A stretch of 64,000 bases of DNA from Reticulascus tulasneorum (taxonomy: Eukaryota; Ascomycota; Sordariomycetes; Glomerellales; Reticulascaceae): assembly GCA_001557505.1 (NCBI GenBank), contig LSAX01000005.1, forward strand, positions 2,666,001-2,730,000, read 5' to 3'. Positions 1 to 9,132 of the stretch are shown here, piece after piece. The notes under the pieces were generated by a model that had not been told where the DNA came from, did not search any database, and saw only the letters and a list, made by a program, of their open reading frames with translations. How positions within the stretch are numbered: the first letter of the stretch is position 1; each line of letters opens with the position of its first letter. Position numbers and translations under genes: made by a program.

Positions 1-293
1 CAGTTCTCAATGCTTTTTGTCTGACGCGTTCGAGGTTCTGGGCCAGCCTTCTCATCCTCCGCCTGTCGCCAAGTTGTGGGGAAAGCGGGGAAGTATCATG
101 ACCCCATACCATGCTCGCACCTCGCTCTGAGATTCCCCGTTACCCCACAATCAACTCGGCATCCGGCCGGTTATGCATCTGCTTCTGATAAAGGGAGAAA
201 TCCCCTCTATGAGTCCAAATGTGTTTGATTTTACCACAATGCAGAACAGGAGATAGTTTCCTGCTCTTCCCTGCTTCTTCATTGAGTAATTAA

Positions 294-2595
294 ATGCGGC
301 CCTCACCCCCTCCGCCTAATTCCAATATCGGTTCTTCTACTCCACCCGGCCACGAGCCGATTGCCATTGACCAGAAGCCACCAGCGAAACGGGGCTGGTG
401 CGTGTTTTCCATGGGTGAACTTGTAAACTTGAATTATCTTGCTGACCCCGTGGCTTCAAAGTCAGCCCTGTAGGACCGCCCATGCAAAATGTGAGTCCCC
501 ACTGAGGTCTAAGCGACCTGGGCCTTGAAGTGGATGGAGGCGAGTTGTTCACACTCTGCACATTAGGTGATGCCCAACACCCCTCTTGCGGTCGATGTTC
601 CCTCTTGAAGCGCCAATGCGTTAGAGGGTTGTCGTTTCCGTTTCGCCATGGCAATAATCCCGCTGCTCGAAATGAGAATGGGCATCTAGAACCAAACGAT
701 GAGTTTGAATTTGCAGAGGACCAGGTCTGGGTGCCTTGTCAAGGCAATGGTCTGAATACGACCCCTTGATACTGTTTTATGTGCATGTCCTGACCCGTGC
801 CTAAATAGTCGAGTTCGTATATGAAGGATTTCCAGATGAACGGCAACAACTCAGTTGTGACATAACGCCTGATGGTTTTGAACGGATACCAGAAAGCTTG
901 CCGGTTCTTAATGATTGCCGGTCAAGCCCAGCAGCTTCACAGGCGCCATTTTCAGCGTTCAGCACACCGTCTCATGCTCCTCTACCAGACAGAGCATCGT
1001 CTGAGGCTTACTCTCCGCAATTATCTCTTGGGCCAACTCCAGACTGGGACGTATGGCACCCAGAGAACTCGAGTCATCAGTCCACCACGTCTCACGCCGC
1101 AGACGTACCGGACGAACTACCTCTCAGCCCCCCACATTCTAGTCGGGTGCCATCCACTCCTGATACGACGTCTCCCACACCCTGCGCCTGGCCACTAACT
1201 GACAAGTCTGAAGCCGTTCTGTTGCATCATTTCGTAACCAAGCTCTCGCACTGGGTCAGACAATACCCCTGCAGCCAAATAGCCTGAAGACATCTGACTC
1301 ATTTGTTAGTTTGACTACTGTGACCCTCATAACTCTTTTGCAACTTCGGTGGCTCAGCGGGCTGTTAGCTCACGGCCCTTGCTATATGCAATCCTCGCCA
1401 CCTCAGCGCGACATTTGAGTCTGACAGATGGCTACGATACATTTGTTGCCGATCGATATCATCGAGATTGCCTAGCTTTGTTGATTCCTATGCTCGATGA
1501 CTCCGATGCTGGTCGGGACGAAACACTGTACGCCGCCACAGTCATTTTGCGCCTCTTTGAAGAAATATCGGGTACGTCCGAAATCTTCAAACTACCAGCT
1601 CAACACCATTTGACCTCGTCAGCTAATTTGAGGCAGTGCCATTCGTCGGTCAGGATGCACAAGGCCACTTCGTTGGTACACACATATTCGTCCGCGCTCA
1701 GGCATATCACCAACCGTGGGGTATTCCGCAAGCGGCATTCACGGTCGTACTTCGACAAGAGATCATTGTAGCGTTTCGGACACAATGCCCAGTTCAGCTG
1801 CTGACGGAATATATCGAAGTAGACAGAGCTTTGGAACAAACTGATGACTGGTCCTGGGCCTTTCATGTCATTGTACTCTGTGCTGAGGTTTTGTCATTCT
1901 GTTACGGAGACGGCCCTAAATCGATAGAAGACTGGGACCGACTTGATGCCCGGGCACGATCTTGGATGAATTCGAAGCCAGCTTCCTTTGAGCCAATATA
2001 TCGTCGTTTGCCGGATCCTAATAGCGATTCTGAAATATTCCCAGAAATTTGGCTATTGAATGACTGCCATGGTACGTTATCGGTATATCCTGTTTGCAGT
2101 TCTTGCGATACTCACCATACACTGCAGTTGCTGCCCACCAGCATTACTTAATCTTGCGGATTTTGTTGGCGGCTCATGATCTCAGAAGACCCGTACTGGG
2201 CCCTGGAAGATCTCAAGCCATAAATGATACTAATGTAAGTATCCCCTTCAACCGCTCCTTGCATAGCAGATAGTCCATAACTTCGCAGCTAACGAATGTC
2301 TCACTTAGGATGCCATATGCAGCCACGTGAGGGATATGTGCGGCATTGCTCTCTCCAACCCGCATTGTATCCCCGCCATGTTCACTACGAGCATGGTCAT
2401 TGCGATGTGTAAGCCAAATTCGCTACCTTGCCAATATTCTGCTTGTTAACGCTTACACTCAAAGGCGGCGATTTGCTCACCGAATACCAAGAACAGAAAG
2501 GAATGCTAGATATCTTAGTCAAGACCGATGGTGATTTGGCATGGCCCACTGCTAGTGCACAAAACTATCTTCGCCAGAAGTGGGGCTGGGAATGA
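294..2595 (+). CDS. Zn2Cys6 fungal-specific transcription factor, likely regulator of the adjacent cluster
   Basis: Nine exons can be read: 294-397, 462-490, 567-737, 809-1254, 1310-1571, 1637-2071, 2128-2234, 2309-2408 and 2465-2595. They give 594 aa with every junction in phase. The spliced N-terminus holds a complete binuclear zinc cluster, C-x2-C-x6-C-x6-C-x2-C-x6-C, reading CQPC, RTAHAK, C, DAQHPS, C, GR, C, SLLKRQ, C at about residues 35-62. Two of the six cysteine codons are split by introns flanking a 29-nt micro-exon. The rest resembles the Fungal_trans_2/ArcA-type regulators: an AVSSRPLLYAILATSARHLS helix segment, a VLRQEIIVAF segment and a C-terminal WPTASAQNYLRQKWGW block. It should act in the nucleus on CGG-containing sites. 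It sits head of the enzyme cluster and is convergent with the dioxygenase gene. No copy of the cluster motif was seen in its own upstream 290 bp. Class confidence is high; the regulated genes are inferred. Confidence 0.88.
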
Positions 2596-2828
2596 TATTG
2601 GAGTACTAGACAGAGTGCCAGGCAACTTAGTTGTAGATAATGCTAGATAGATCTATAGACGTAATCTAGTTGTGCTAATATTGTATATCGTTTTCCACCG
2701 TATTCAATGACTAGCTATGACAAAATGGGTTAGAACTTACAATTTTGCATCCACGGCATGGTCTGCCAACCATTTTCGCTGAACATGGGCGCAACTTCAC
2801 CTTGGAGCTTGATACATAAAGCAGTATC

Positions 2829-3980
2829 TTAAACTCCATCACCCTCTCGGAAGGGGTTTGCCCATCTCTGTTGTATATTAGCAACAAAATTGAACTATTT
2901 AGGGGCTGCGGAATCAACTATACCTCATCCCAAGGTCGAGACGTGTCAACAAATCGCAAGTCCGTTGCCAGACGAATAATCTGGTTGGGATCTCGGTTCA
3001 CACACGAAGCGTGAATCTAGCGAGTTTCAGTTGTTACTCTAACCAGCTTGCATTGAAACCAGTATTTGATTGGAACATACCGTATATGGAGTGTGTAGCA
3101 CGACATCACCAGCTTCATACTCAGTTACTAGCCATCGCCTCTTGTGCGTCCGACCAAACTCCGCCGGCCCTTCTGTCAGGACACCGCTCTCTAGCATATT
3201 CTTGTTGAACGCGGACTTCGCTTCCTCCGCCGATAACCCGACTGATTTGGCCGTGAATCGTTCTTCGAAGTCTTTACCTAGACTTTGACCTGAATTGGAG
3301 AAGGTGAGCTAAGAAACGGTCCGGCCAGTGGACGAGCATATATACGGACCATTCTCCAAGTAGATCAGTCCCCCACCGTCGATACCGATATCGCCCATTG
3401 GTACCCATACCGTTATACTTGTAGGCTCTCCATATCTCAGGAATATCTGATCGTAATGGACACCGATTGCCTTGGTATTGGGAATGTTATTCCTCAAGAG
3501 TGTTCTATCCAACGCTTTGGTGTTGCTGGACCAGCCTGTGAAGCGGCCGATGAAATCCAAGAGCACAGAATGCTTGCATAGAGCCTTAGCATACCAATCT
3601 TTGCTGTGAGCCTCTAATGCCAGGCCGACAAAACTAGTTGCCCGCTCGGCTTCTGTAGCATCTGCTGACACGCGCCCGACGCCGATGCCGGGAAACTGAG
3701 CTGTGTCCTTGTTGGCGTCAAAGATGCCTGCTTCTGGTGATGTGCCGTCTTCGAGGACCCCGCTAGGTGCGAGAAATTTGAAGTAGTTCTCTCTGGCTTT
3801 AAGAACATCTTCTCGCGGTAGCAGACCTTTCAGAAAGAGATATCCGTCTTCTTTAAATCGGCTCTGCAGAACCTCGAGTGGACTTGTTGGATCAGATGGT
3901 CTCAAGCGAGACATCTCGGAAGGGTGAAGGCAGCCATCATTTACAAAAATCTGTTCTTTGATATCTGTGGCGTGTGGCAT
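2829..3980 (-). CDS. Phytanoyl-CoA dioxygenase (PhyH) family Fe(II)/2-oxoglutarate oxygenase
   Basis: Four exons on the minus strand, 3350-3980, 3081-3289, 2924-3016 and 2829-2867, give 323 aa. The non-haem iron triad is visible: H175-x-D177 in GVHYDQIF, and the distal H282 in IHASCVNRDP just after the third splice. A likely 2-oxoglutarate-binding arginine follows in IIRLATDLRFVD. The N-terminal segment (SRFKEDGYLFLKGLLPRED) is the usual start of the PhyH fold. No signal peptide or membrane segment is seen, so it is probably cytosolic. Such enzymes hydroxylate or desaturate small acids and natural products; the substrate cannot be read from sequence. It is divergent from the 2-hydroxyacid dehydrogenase gene over a 665-bp shared promoter, so it is probably part of the catabolic cluster, although no standard aldonate pathway needs it. 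Confidence 0.9.
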
Positions 3981-4645
3981 GTTGTCTTAGACTGTGACGA
4001 TGTCTAGCGTTAGGAATGAGAAGTTTGGTGAGATAAATGTGGCACGCAGCAGCTGACGATAATGGCGATTATGATGCTTGTCTTTAAAACGCTTAAGGGG
4101 CAGAGCTGGGTGTATTACCTGTAGCGCATTCATTTATATGGAAGATGAACTACATGTTTCTACCTTGAAAGGCTTGGTCTTTATTACGTGGGCGCCATAC
4201 GGCCCGCCATTCTCGTTCACCCTCAAGGGGTATGTTAGCAGCTGAAGCCCCATTCCGAAGCGGGCTAGGATGACACTAACAGCGCGGCCAATTCCCCCAT
4301 CAAGACAGCGAAGGCGGAGAAGGCGGAGAAAATTACTTCGTTGAGTTGCGACCTTGGCTACTTATGAATTAGCATATTGGAACTAGTCCGTTTGCAAACA
4401 CTTTCTGGCAAATCTTGCGGAGTACACCTTTTGGGTGGGACCATAACATCAATCAATACGCCTGTAATATTTTTGCCCTTCAAGTATTTCTTGGGGTTAC
4501 AGCGAAGACCACCCAGGCATACTCGGTGTATACTTTGAGGACCTGCTTGACAACGAACTCCTTGTGAGAACTAGGCCTTCTATCGACCATCCCTGAGACC
4601 GTCTACAAAACCCATCACTTTGTTCAGCACGTGCCACAACACATA
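3981..4645. promoter_or_regulatory. Divergent promoter between dioxygenase and 2-hydroxyacid dehydrogenase genes
   Basis: This 665-bp region separates two start codons facing away from each other and must hold both promoters. It contains several CGG triplets, including a GGCGGAGAAGGCGGAG direct repeat at about 4312-4327 that runs into the cluster motif site at 4324-4336. No other gene is seen in it. Confidence 0.6.
4324..4336 (+). promoter_or_regulatory. Candidate cluster regulator site, copy A (CGGANRAAATTWC)
   Basis: The bases read CGGAGAAAATTAC followed by TTCG. The site is about 345 bp upstream of the dioxygenase start and 308 bp upstream of the dehydrogenase start. Matching words occur at 7564 and 8987, in the other two enzyme promoters. 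A leading CGG is what a Zn2Cys6 factor contacts; binding is inferred. Confidence 0.45.
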
Positions 4646-5680
4646 ATGAGCACCAACGAGCTTCTATTGGTTACTCTTCCATTCGATCCATTCGAGGATG
4701 ATTATGCGAGGTTGAAGAAGCTCCAGCCCGGACTTGAAGTTCTGCACTACAACACCAAGGAAACCGACATCGTCCCGCCTGATGTCTGGGCTAGGGCTAC
4801 CGTCCATCTAACCCTCTATCTATTTCCCAAGCGCCGCGAACAAGTGCCTAAACTGAGGTGGACACATCTCTACAGTGGGGGCATCAATCAGGCCGTTGAC
4901 GAGCCACTACTCCAGGAAAAGCGCATTATCTGGACCCGGAATGGTGGCGTGCACGCACCGCAGATTGCGGAGTGGGTTATTGCCACAGTGCTCGCTTACT
5001 TCCGCCAGATTCCAACGCTGCTAAAATGGCAGGAGGCGGGAGTCTGGAAGGCTTCTGAGTATCGCACGCGTGGGGACCTGCTGGGGAAAACCATGGCCAT
5101 TATGGGATACGGTGCAATTGCTCGCCATACTGCTCGCATCGCCGCAGCCTGTGGCATGCGTATCGTGGTGTATACATTGCATGCCAAAACAACAGCTGAG
5201 CAGCGCCGGAGCAAAGCCTTCACACCAAAAAACACTGGCGATCCCGAAGGGTCGATCCCGGAGGAATGGCATTCGGGCGATTTGGACCAGTTCCTGTCTT
5301 CGCAACATATCGACGTTCTTGTCCTCTGCCTCCCTTCCACCGACAAAACCCGTCAGTCTGTAGGTAAGAAGCAGTTCTCACTGCTCAAAGGGACCTATTT
5401 GGTGAATGTCGCTCGGGGGGACATCATCAACACCAATGACCTGGTTGTGGCTTTGAATGACAACGTGCTGCTTGGCGCTGCCGTCGATGTGACAGACCCC
5501 GAGCCTCTTCCTACGGGCCACCCCCTCTGGTCGGCGAAGAATGCCATAGTCACGCCACATGTCTCGGGAGTATCAGGAGAGTACATGTCGCGAACAGTCG
5601 ATATCCTTGACGAGAATCTCAACCGTCTACATTCTGGGAGGGAGCTGATGAATATGATTCTTCGATCAGACGGATATTGA
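4646..5680 (+). CDS. D-isomer-specific 2-hydroxyacid dehydrogenase (NAD(P)-dependent)
   Basis: An intronless 344-aa enzyme. The start is the ATG at 4646; the frame is open upstream only through GTG. The Rossmann segment MAIMGYGAIARHTARIAAAC lies near residues 150-169. The catalytic Arg is in VNVARGDI (about R257), the Glu in DVTDPEPLP (about E286) and the His in IVTPHVSG (about H305), so the full R-E-H set is present. The family reduces 2-keto acids to D-2-hydroxy acids or runs the reverse. It has no targeting signal and should be cytosolic. In this cluster it could act on a 2-keto acid made downstream of the dehydratase (a deoxyaldonate, or pyruvate/lactate), but this is inference. It is divergent from the PhyH gene and convergent with the dehydratase gene. 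Confidence 0.92.
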   Translation: MSTNELLLVTLPFDPFEDDYARLKKLQPGLEVLHYNTKETDIVPPDVWARATVHLTLYLFPKRREQVPKLRWTHLYSGGINQAVDEPLLQEKRIIWTRNGGVHAPQIAEWVIATVLAYFRQIPTLLKWQEAGVWKASEYRTRGDLLGKTMAIMGYGAIARHTARIAAACGMRIVVYTLHAKTTAEQRRSKAFTPKNTGDPEGSIPEEWHSGDLDQFLSSQHIDVLVLCLPSTDKTRQSVGKKQFSLLKGTYLVNVARGDIINTNDLVVALNDNVLLGAAVDVTDPEPLPTGHPLWSAKNAIVTPHVSGVSGEYMSRTVDILDENLNRLHSGRELMNMILRSDGY

Positions 5681-6079
5681 AGTGTGGGAGAAACTGGGCA
5701 AGCAGGCCTAAGGCGATAGAAAGTACCATGATCTGATCTTAAGTTGATCATCTATAGGGACCAAGTTATGGGCTTCTGAAATGATTGGAATCAATCCCTG
5801 CATCCACCTTTAGAAGTAAATGCAAGTAGATTAGTATTCAGAAGCATGTGTTATTTACCTCGTTCAAAGTATGGGAGCGAACGATGCACCTCCTCCCCGA
5901 GCTTGGCATTATCAATTTTGACATGTAGTGCCAACATTCAATTGAGTATATATTCTGCCTTGATATGGACATTCCGTTCACACATCACCAGGCATATCCA
6001 TTCCATGCTGTTCTACCTTTCTATTATTCTAACCACTAATAATACTTGGTTCTCTCCGTCTCGATTTTGAAGCAGCAAC
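5681..6079. other. Intergenic region between convergent genes
   Basis: About 400 bp separate the stop codons of the 2-hydroxyacid dehydrogenase and the dehydratase. It is AT-rich and should hold both 3' ends. No further gene or repeat was recognised. Confidence 0.5.
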
Positions 6080-7348
6080 TCACAACTTCACCTTCTCCCT
6101 TGATTCTGGTGAACCGAAGACGTCATAATAGGGCTTCAAGAACTCCTCTGAAGGTATTAGTTTGATATGAGGGCTAACCTCTAGTCCAAAGCCCGGTTTA
6201 TTGAATTCTGTTGTTTTGACGATACCATCGGTCGGGAGGGGCTCCTTGATGAAGAAATCGCCGTTCACAGGCGCCACACTTTTACCATCTGGGGAATAGG
6301 CCACATACTCGATCAATGGGGCGTTGGGCTGCGACATGCAGAAGTGAACGGTGTAGTGGCTAGTTCCGTGAGGCACGATGTCGATATCGTAGGCGGCTGC
6401 GTGAGTCGCAATTCGCAAAAGCTCGGTCAGGCCACCGCACCACATGACGTCCGGCTGAAGAACGTCGAGTAAACGCGTCTCAATCAGCTTTCTGAAGCCG
6501 TATCGAGTGTACTCATGCTCTCCAGTGGCCCATTTGATATGAGGCAAGGCTTGTTTAAGTAGGACATAGCCCTCTGTATCATCGGGACTGAGAACCTCTT
6601 CCCACCATTCAATGTCGAGGTCAGCGCATTTGGTAATGAGCCGAATTGCGTAAGATACGTTGAGAGACATGTAGCAGTCTACCATGAGAGGAAATCCTGG
6701 CCCCGCTTTACTACGATGAGTTGCCAGGACGTCATAGTTCTTCTGCAGACTATCTGCCTCGCTCGGGCTATAAGGCAGCGGAACCTTGCCTCCCCAGAAG
6801 CCCTGTTCACGAGCGATGCCTGGATCGGGGCCAGTACAATAGGCTGTCAGATGGTCCTTGGTCTGTCCGCCGATCAACTTGTACACGGGCTCGCCTCTGA
6901 TCTTCCCTAATAGATCCCACAGCGCCAGGTCGATGACGCTGATAATCATCATGGTAACGCCTCGTCGCCCATAGTGTTGCGATCCTCGATACATCTGATC
7001 CCAGATCAGATTGGTGTCTCGCGGATCAGCATCGATCAAGAACCGCTTGAAATGCTGTTCAGTCAATAAACAGCCTACAAGTCCGCCGTGACCGACAGCG
7101 AACCCTTTAGTACCATCTGACGCTTCAATCTCGACAAAGAAATTCCCGAGCACATCGACGCCCCAGCTGTCTCTATTCTCGCGGTATTTGGCGTACTTGG
7201 ACATTGGATTGGCAATTCTTTGGTAGTATAGCCATCTTCCAGGCTTTTCGGCGTCTGACTTATCTGGCTGTGGTGCGACGAGAAAGGTTCGAACAGCGGT
7301 GATTCTAGGATGCTGTTTCAGCGTTGAAGGAGAGATTGTTGACGCCAT
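6080..7348 (-). CDS. Enolase-superfamily sugar-acid dehydratase, L-rhamnonate dehydratase-like
   Basis: An intronless 422-aa protein that follows the bacterial RhmD type along its length, for example IANPMSKYAKYRENRDSWGV, GVTMMIISVIDLALWDLLGK and the GGKVP loop. Metal ligands are D224 (LMVDCYMS), E250 (EWWEEVLSP) and E277 (WATGEHEY). The catalytic dyad is H327 (IVPHGTSHY) with D300 (LQPDVMWCGG). The expected reaction is loss of water from a 6-deoxy or related aldonate to give the 2-keto-3-deoxy acid, with Mg2+. L-rhamnonate is the best guess, but related dehydratases act on L-lyxonate, L-mannonate or L-fuconate. It is divergent from the aldo/keto reductase gene over 421 bp. The family call is very secure; the substrate is not. 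Confidence 0.92.
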   Translation of the reverse strand: MASTISPSTLKQHPRITAVRTFLVAPQPDKSDAEKPGRWLYYQRIANPMSKYAKYRENRDSWGVDVLGNFFVEIEASDGTKGFAVGHGGLVGCLLTEQHFKRFLIDADPRDTNLIWDQMYRGSQHYGRRGVTMMIISVIDLALWDLLGKIRGEPVYKLIGGQTKDHLTAYCTGPDPGIAREQGFWGGKVPLPYSPSEADSLQKNYDVLATHRSKAGPGFPLMVDCYMSLNVSYAIRLITKCADLDIEWWEEVLSPDDTEGYVLLKQALPHIKWATGEHEYTRYGFRKLIETRLLDVLQPDVMWCGGLTELLRIATHAAAYDIDIVPHGTSHYTVHFCMSQPNAPLIEYVAYSPDGKSVAPVNGDFFIKEPLPTDGIVKTTEFNKPGFGLEVSPHIKLIPSEEFLKPYYDVFGSPESREKVKL

Positions 7349-7769
7349 TGGTTGTTCTGTCGTTGATAGTTCAGCGTGCAGCTATTCCTATCACTGCTTC
7401 ACTTATGAGCCTTTGAAGCTGTCAAATAATGTCTCCGGGATACCTCTAGCAATTATCACATGATTTAGAAGCGGAGAAGTAGTGTTCCATGACCGTTCAT
7501 CGCCTGCTATGTGGAGCCTAGTTCTGTTCGTGGGTTTATTCCCCTTTGGGATCCACCCACAACCGGACAAAATTTCCTCATCGGCTGGAAACACGACATT
7601 TCATCCATCTTTGTTGCTTCTGAGTTACTAGTGTCACTCGCATTCAGGACAGAACATCTGATGATGCTGCTAATAATGTGTTAACTTCTTAGCATTCAGA
7701 CACCGACAATGACTCTTTAAGAACTCGTACTAGCCGGAGTCTTTTCAAAATCAGACAGGAGCCAATCAA
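7349..7769. promoter_or_regulatory. Divergent promoter between dehydratase and aldo/keto reductase genes
   Basis: A 421-bp shared promoter. It holds motif copy B at 7564-7576, a related CGGAGAAG word at about 7471 and a CCGGAGTC word near 7734. No gene was recognised within it. Confidence 0.6.
7564..7576 (+). promoter_or_regulatory. Candidate cluster regulator site, copy B (CGGANRAAATTWC)
   Basis: The bases read CGGACAAAATTTC followed by CTCATCGG. The site is near the middle of the divergent promoter, about 216 bp from the dehydratase start and 206 bp from the reductase start. It matches copies A and C at every fixed position of the consensus. Confidence 0.45.
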
Positions 7770-8900
7770 ATGTGTAGCGATTCACACAATATGGCCAGAC
7801 AATCGCCTCATCCTCCGCTGTCGCAGGTTCTGCCCCCACTCGTACTCGGCGGCGCTGGTTTCAGTTATCAATCTCATCCAGATCCCTCCTCGTTGCCTAT
7901 TTGCGATGTTATAAAGCAAGCATTCGACTACGGCATGCGAGCTATTGATACATCACCTTTCTATGAGCCATCTGAACAGCTCTTTGGAGAGGCTTTGACG
8001 AATCCACATATCACGGATCACTACTCGCGGTCCGATTATATCCTCATGACCAAGGTCGGCCGCATCGGAGCGCTTCAGTTTGATTATTCACCAAAATGGG
8101 TCCGTCGGTCAGTGCTAAGGTCGCTCGAACGACTACGAACCTCGTACCTGGATGTGGTGTTTTGCCATGACCTTGAGTTCGTGACTGATGACGATGTTCT
8201 CGGCGCTGTCGGTGAATTGCTAGAACTTGTTCAGGAAGGGATAATTAGATATATCGGTCTCTCGAGTTACCGCATCGATTTACTGGTTAGCAGAGCATTC
8301 CTGGTTCGAGAGCGATTCGGGAGGTCAGTCGATGTCATCCAGAACTGGGGTCAAATGACGCTCCAGAATTCCAGACTCGAGTCAGAAGGATTGCAGTCTT
8401 TTCAAGATGCGGGAGTCTCTTGCGTTTGCAGCTCGAGTCCGCTAGCTATCGGCCTTCTTCGCAGCGGTGGTGTTCCTCAAGGTAAAATGGGCGACTTTCA
8501 TCCAGCTCCCCTGGGGCTGCGTAAGGCAGCACAGGATGCTGCAGACTACGTATCGAGTCAAGGGGACAGCTTAGCTGCTGTTGCGTTGCGCTACGCTCTC
8601 TGGAGAGCACAGAAAGCTGGTCACAAACTATTCTCGGTCTCCACAATCACCGGCATCACAACTTTAGATGACTTGACAGAAAATATCGAAGCTGCGAAGA
8701 AGATTTTGAAATCAGGGAGCATGAGCAAAGGGAATTCGGATATTGTCGTTGATTCTCGGTGTGTAAAAAGCGATCAACCATTATATGAAGGCGTGAAAGC
8801 CATCCTAGACGGGTGGGTAGACTATAATTTCACGACTCCTCCCAAAGGATGGAATACTAAGTTGAAGTGTGTGGAGAAAGAAGACCACCCAAAATTGTAG
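7770..8900 (+). CDS. Aldo/keto reductase, D-arabinose/L-galactose/L-fucose 1-dehydrogenase type
   Basis: An intronless 376-aa AKR. The catalytic tetrad is D60 (RAIDTSPFY), Y65, K95 (ILMTKVGR) and H133 (VVFCHDLE). The GGAGFSYQ start and the ASSPLAIGLL-like stretch (here CSSSPLAIGLLRSGG) match the yeast Ara2 and plant L-galactose dehydrogenase branch, which oxidises the C1 hydroxyl of aldoses to the 1,4- or 1,5-lactone with NAD(P)+. Next to a lactonase and an aldonate dehydratase, it is probably the entry enzyme of the pathway. The classic yeast rhamnose route uses an unrelated SDR (LRA1) for this step, so the substrate may be L-fucose, L-galactose or D-arabinose instead. The start ATG at 7770 is followed by a second in-frame ATG seven codons on. 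Confidence 0.9.
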   Translation: MCSDSHNMARQSPHPPLSQVLPPLVLGGAGFSYQSHPDPSSLPICDVIKQAFDYGMRAIDTSPFYEPSEQLFGEALTNPHITDHYSRSDYILMTKVGRIGALQFDYSPKWVRRSVLRSLERLRTSYLDVVFCHDLEFVTDDDVLGAVGELLELVQEGIIRYIGLSSYRIDLLVSRAFLVRERFGRSVDVIQNWGQMTLQNSRLESEGLQSFQDAGVSCVCSSSPLAIGLLRSGGVPQGKMGDFHPAPLGLRKAAQDAADYVSSQGDSLAAVALRYALWRAQKAGHKLFSVSTITGITTLDDLTENIEAAKKILKSGSMSKGNSDIVVDSRCVKSDQPLYEGVKAILDGWVDYNFTTPPKGWNTKLKCVEKEDHPKL

Positions 8901-8986
8901 CTAGCGATGTACACTTAGTTGACGTAAGGAATGCATAAGTTTTGGAGCCACAGAGTGATGTGCAATTTCCGTTGTAGATCCTGCGC

Positions 8987-8999
8987 CGGAAGAAATTAC
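8987..8999 (+). promoter_or_regulatory. Candidate cluster regulator site, copy C (CGGANRAAATTWC)
   Basis: The bases read CGGAAGAAATTAC followed by TCAATCG, about 146 bp upstream of the lactonase start. This is the third occurrence of the word, and with it every enzyme gene of the cluster has one copy in its promoter. Confidence 0.45.
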
Positions 9000-9132
9000 T
9001 CAATCGAGAGAAACTAAACGGAATATAGTTGCGAGACGCCCAGGAGAAAACCAAATACGGTTCGGTTCTCACCTGATTTTGCTGCCCAAGGCTAGTCATA
9101 ATGAGTCTAAATGCGAGTAACAGTCCTCGAAA

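Noticed and set aside
4631..4645. Five extra N-terminal codons for the 2-hydroxyacid dehydrogenase
   Set aside because: They would start at GTG; nuclear genes of fungi start at ATG, here 4646.
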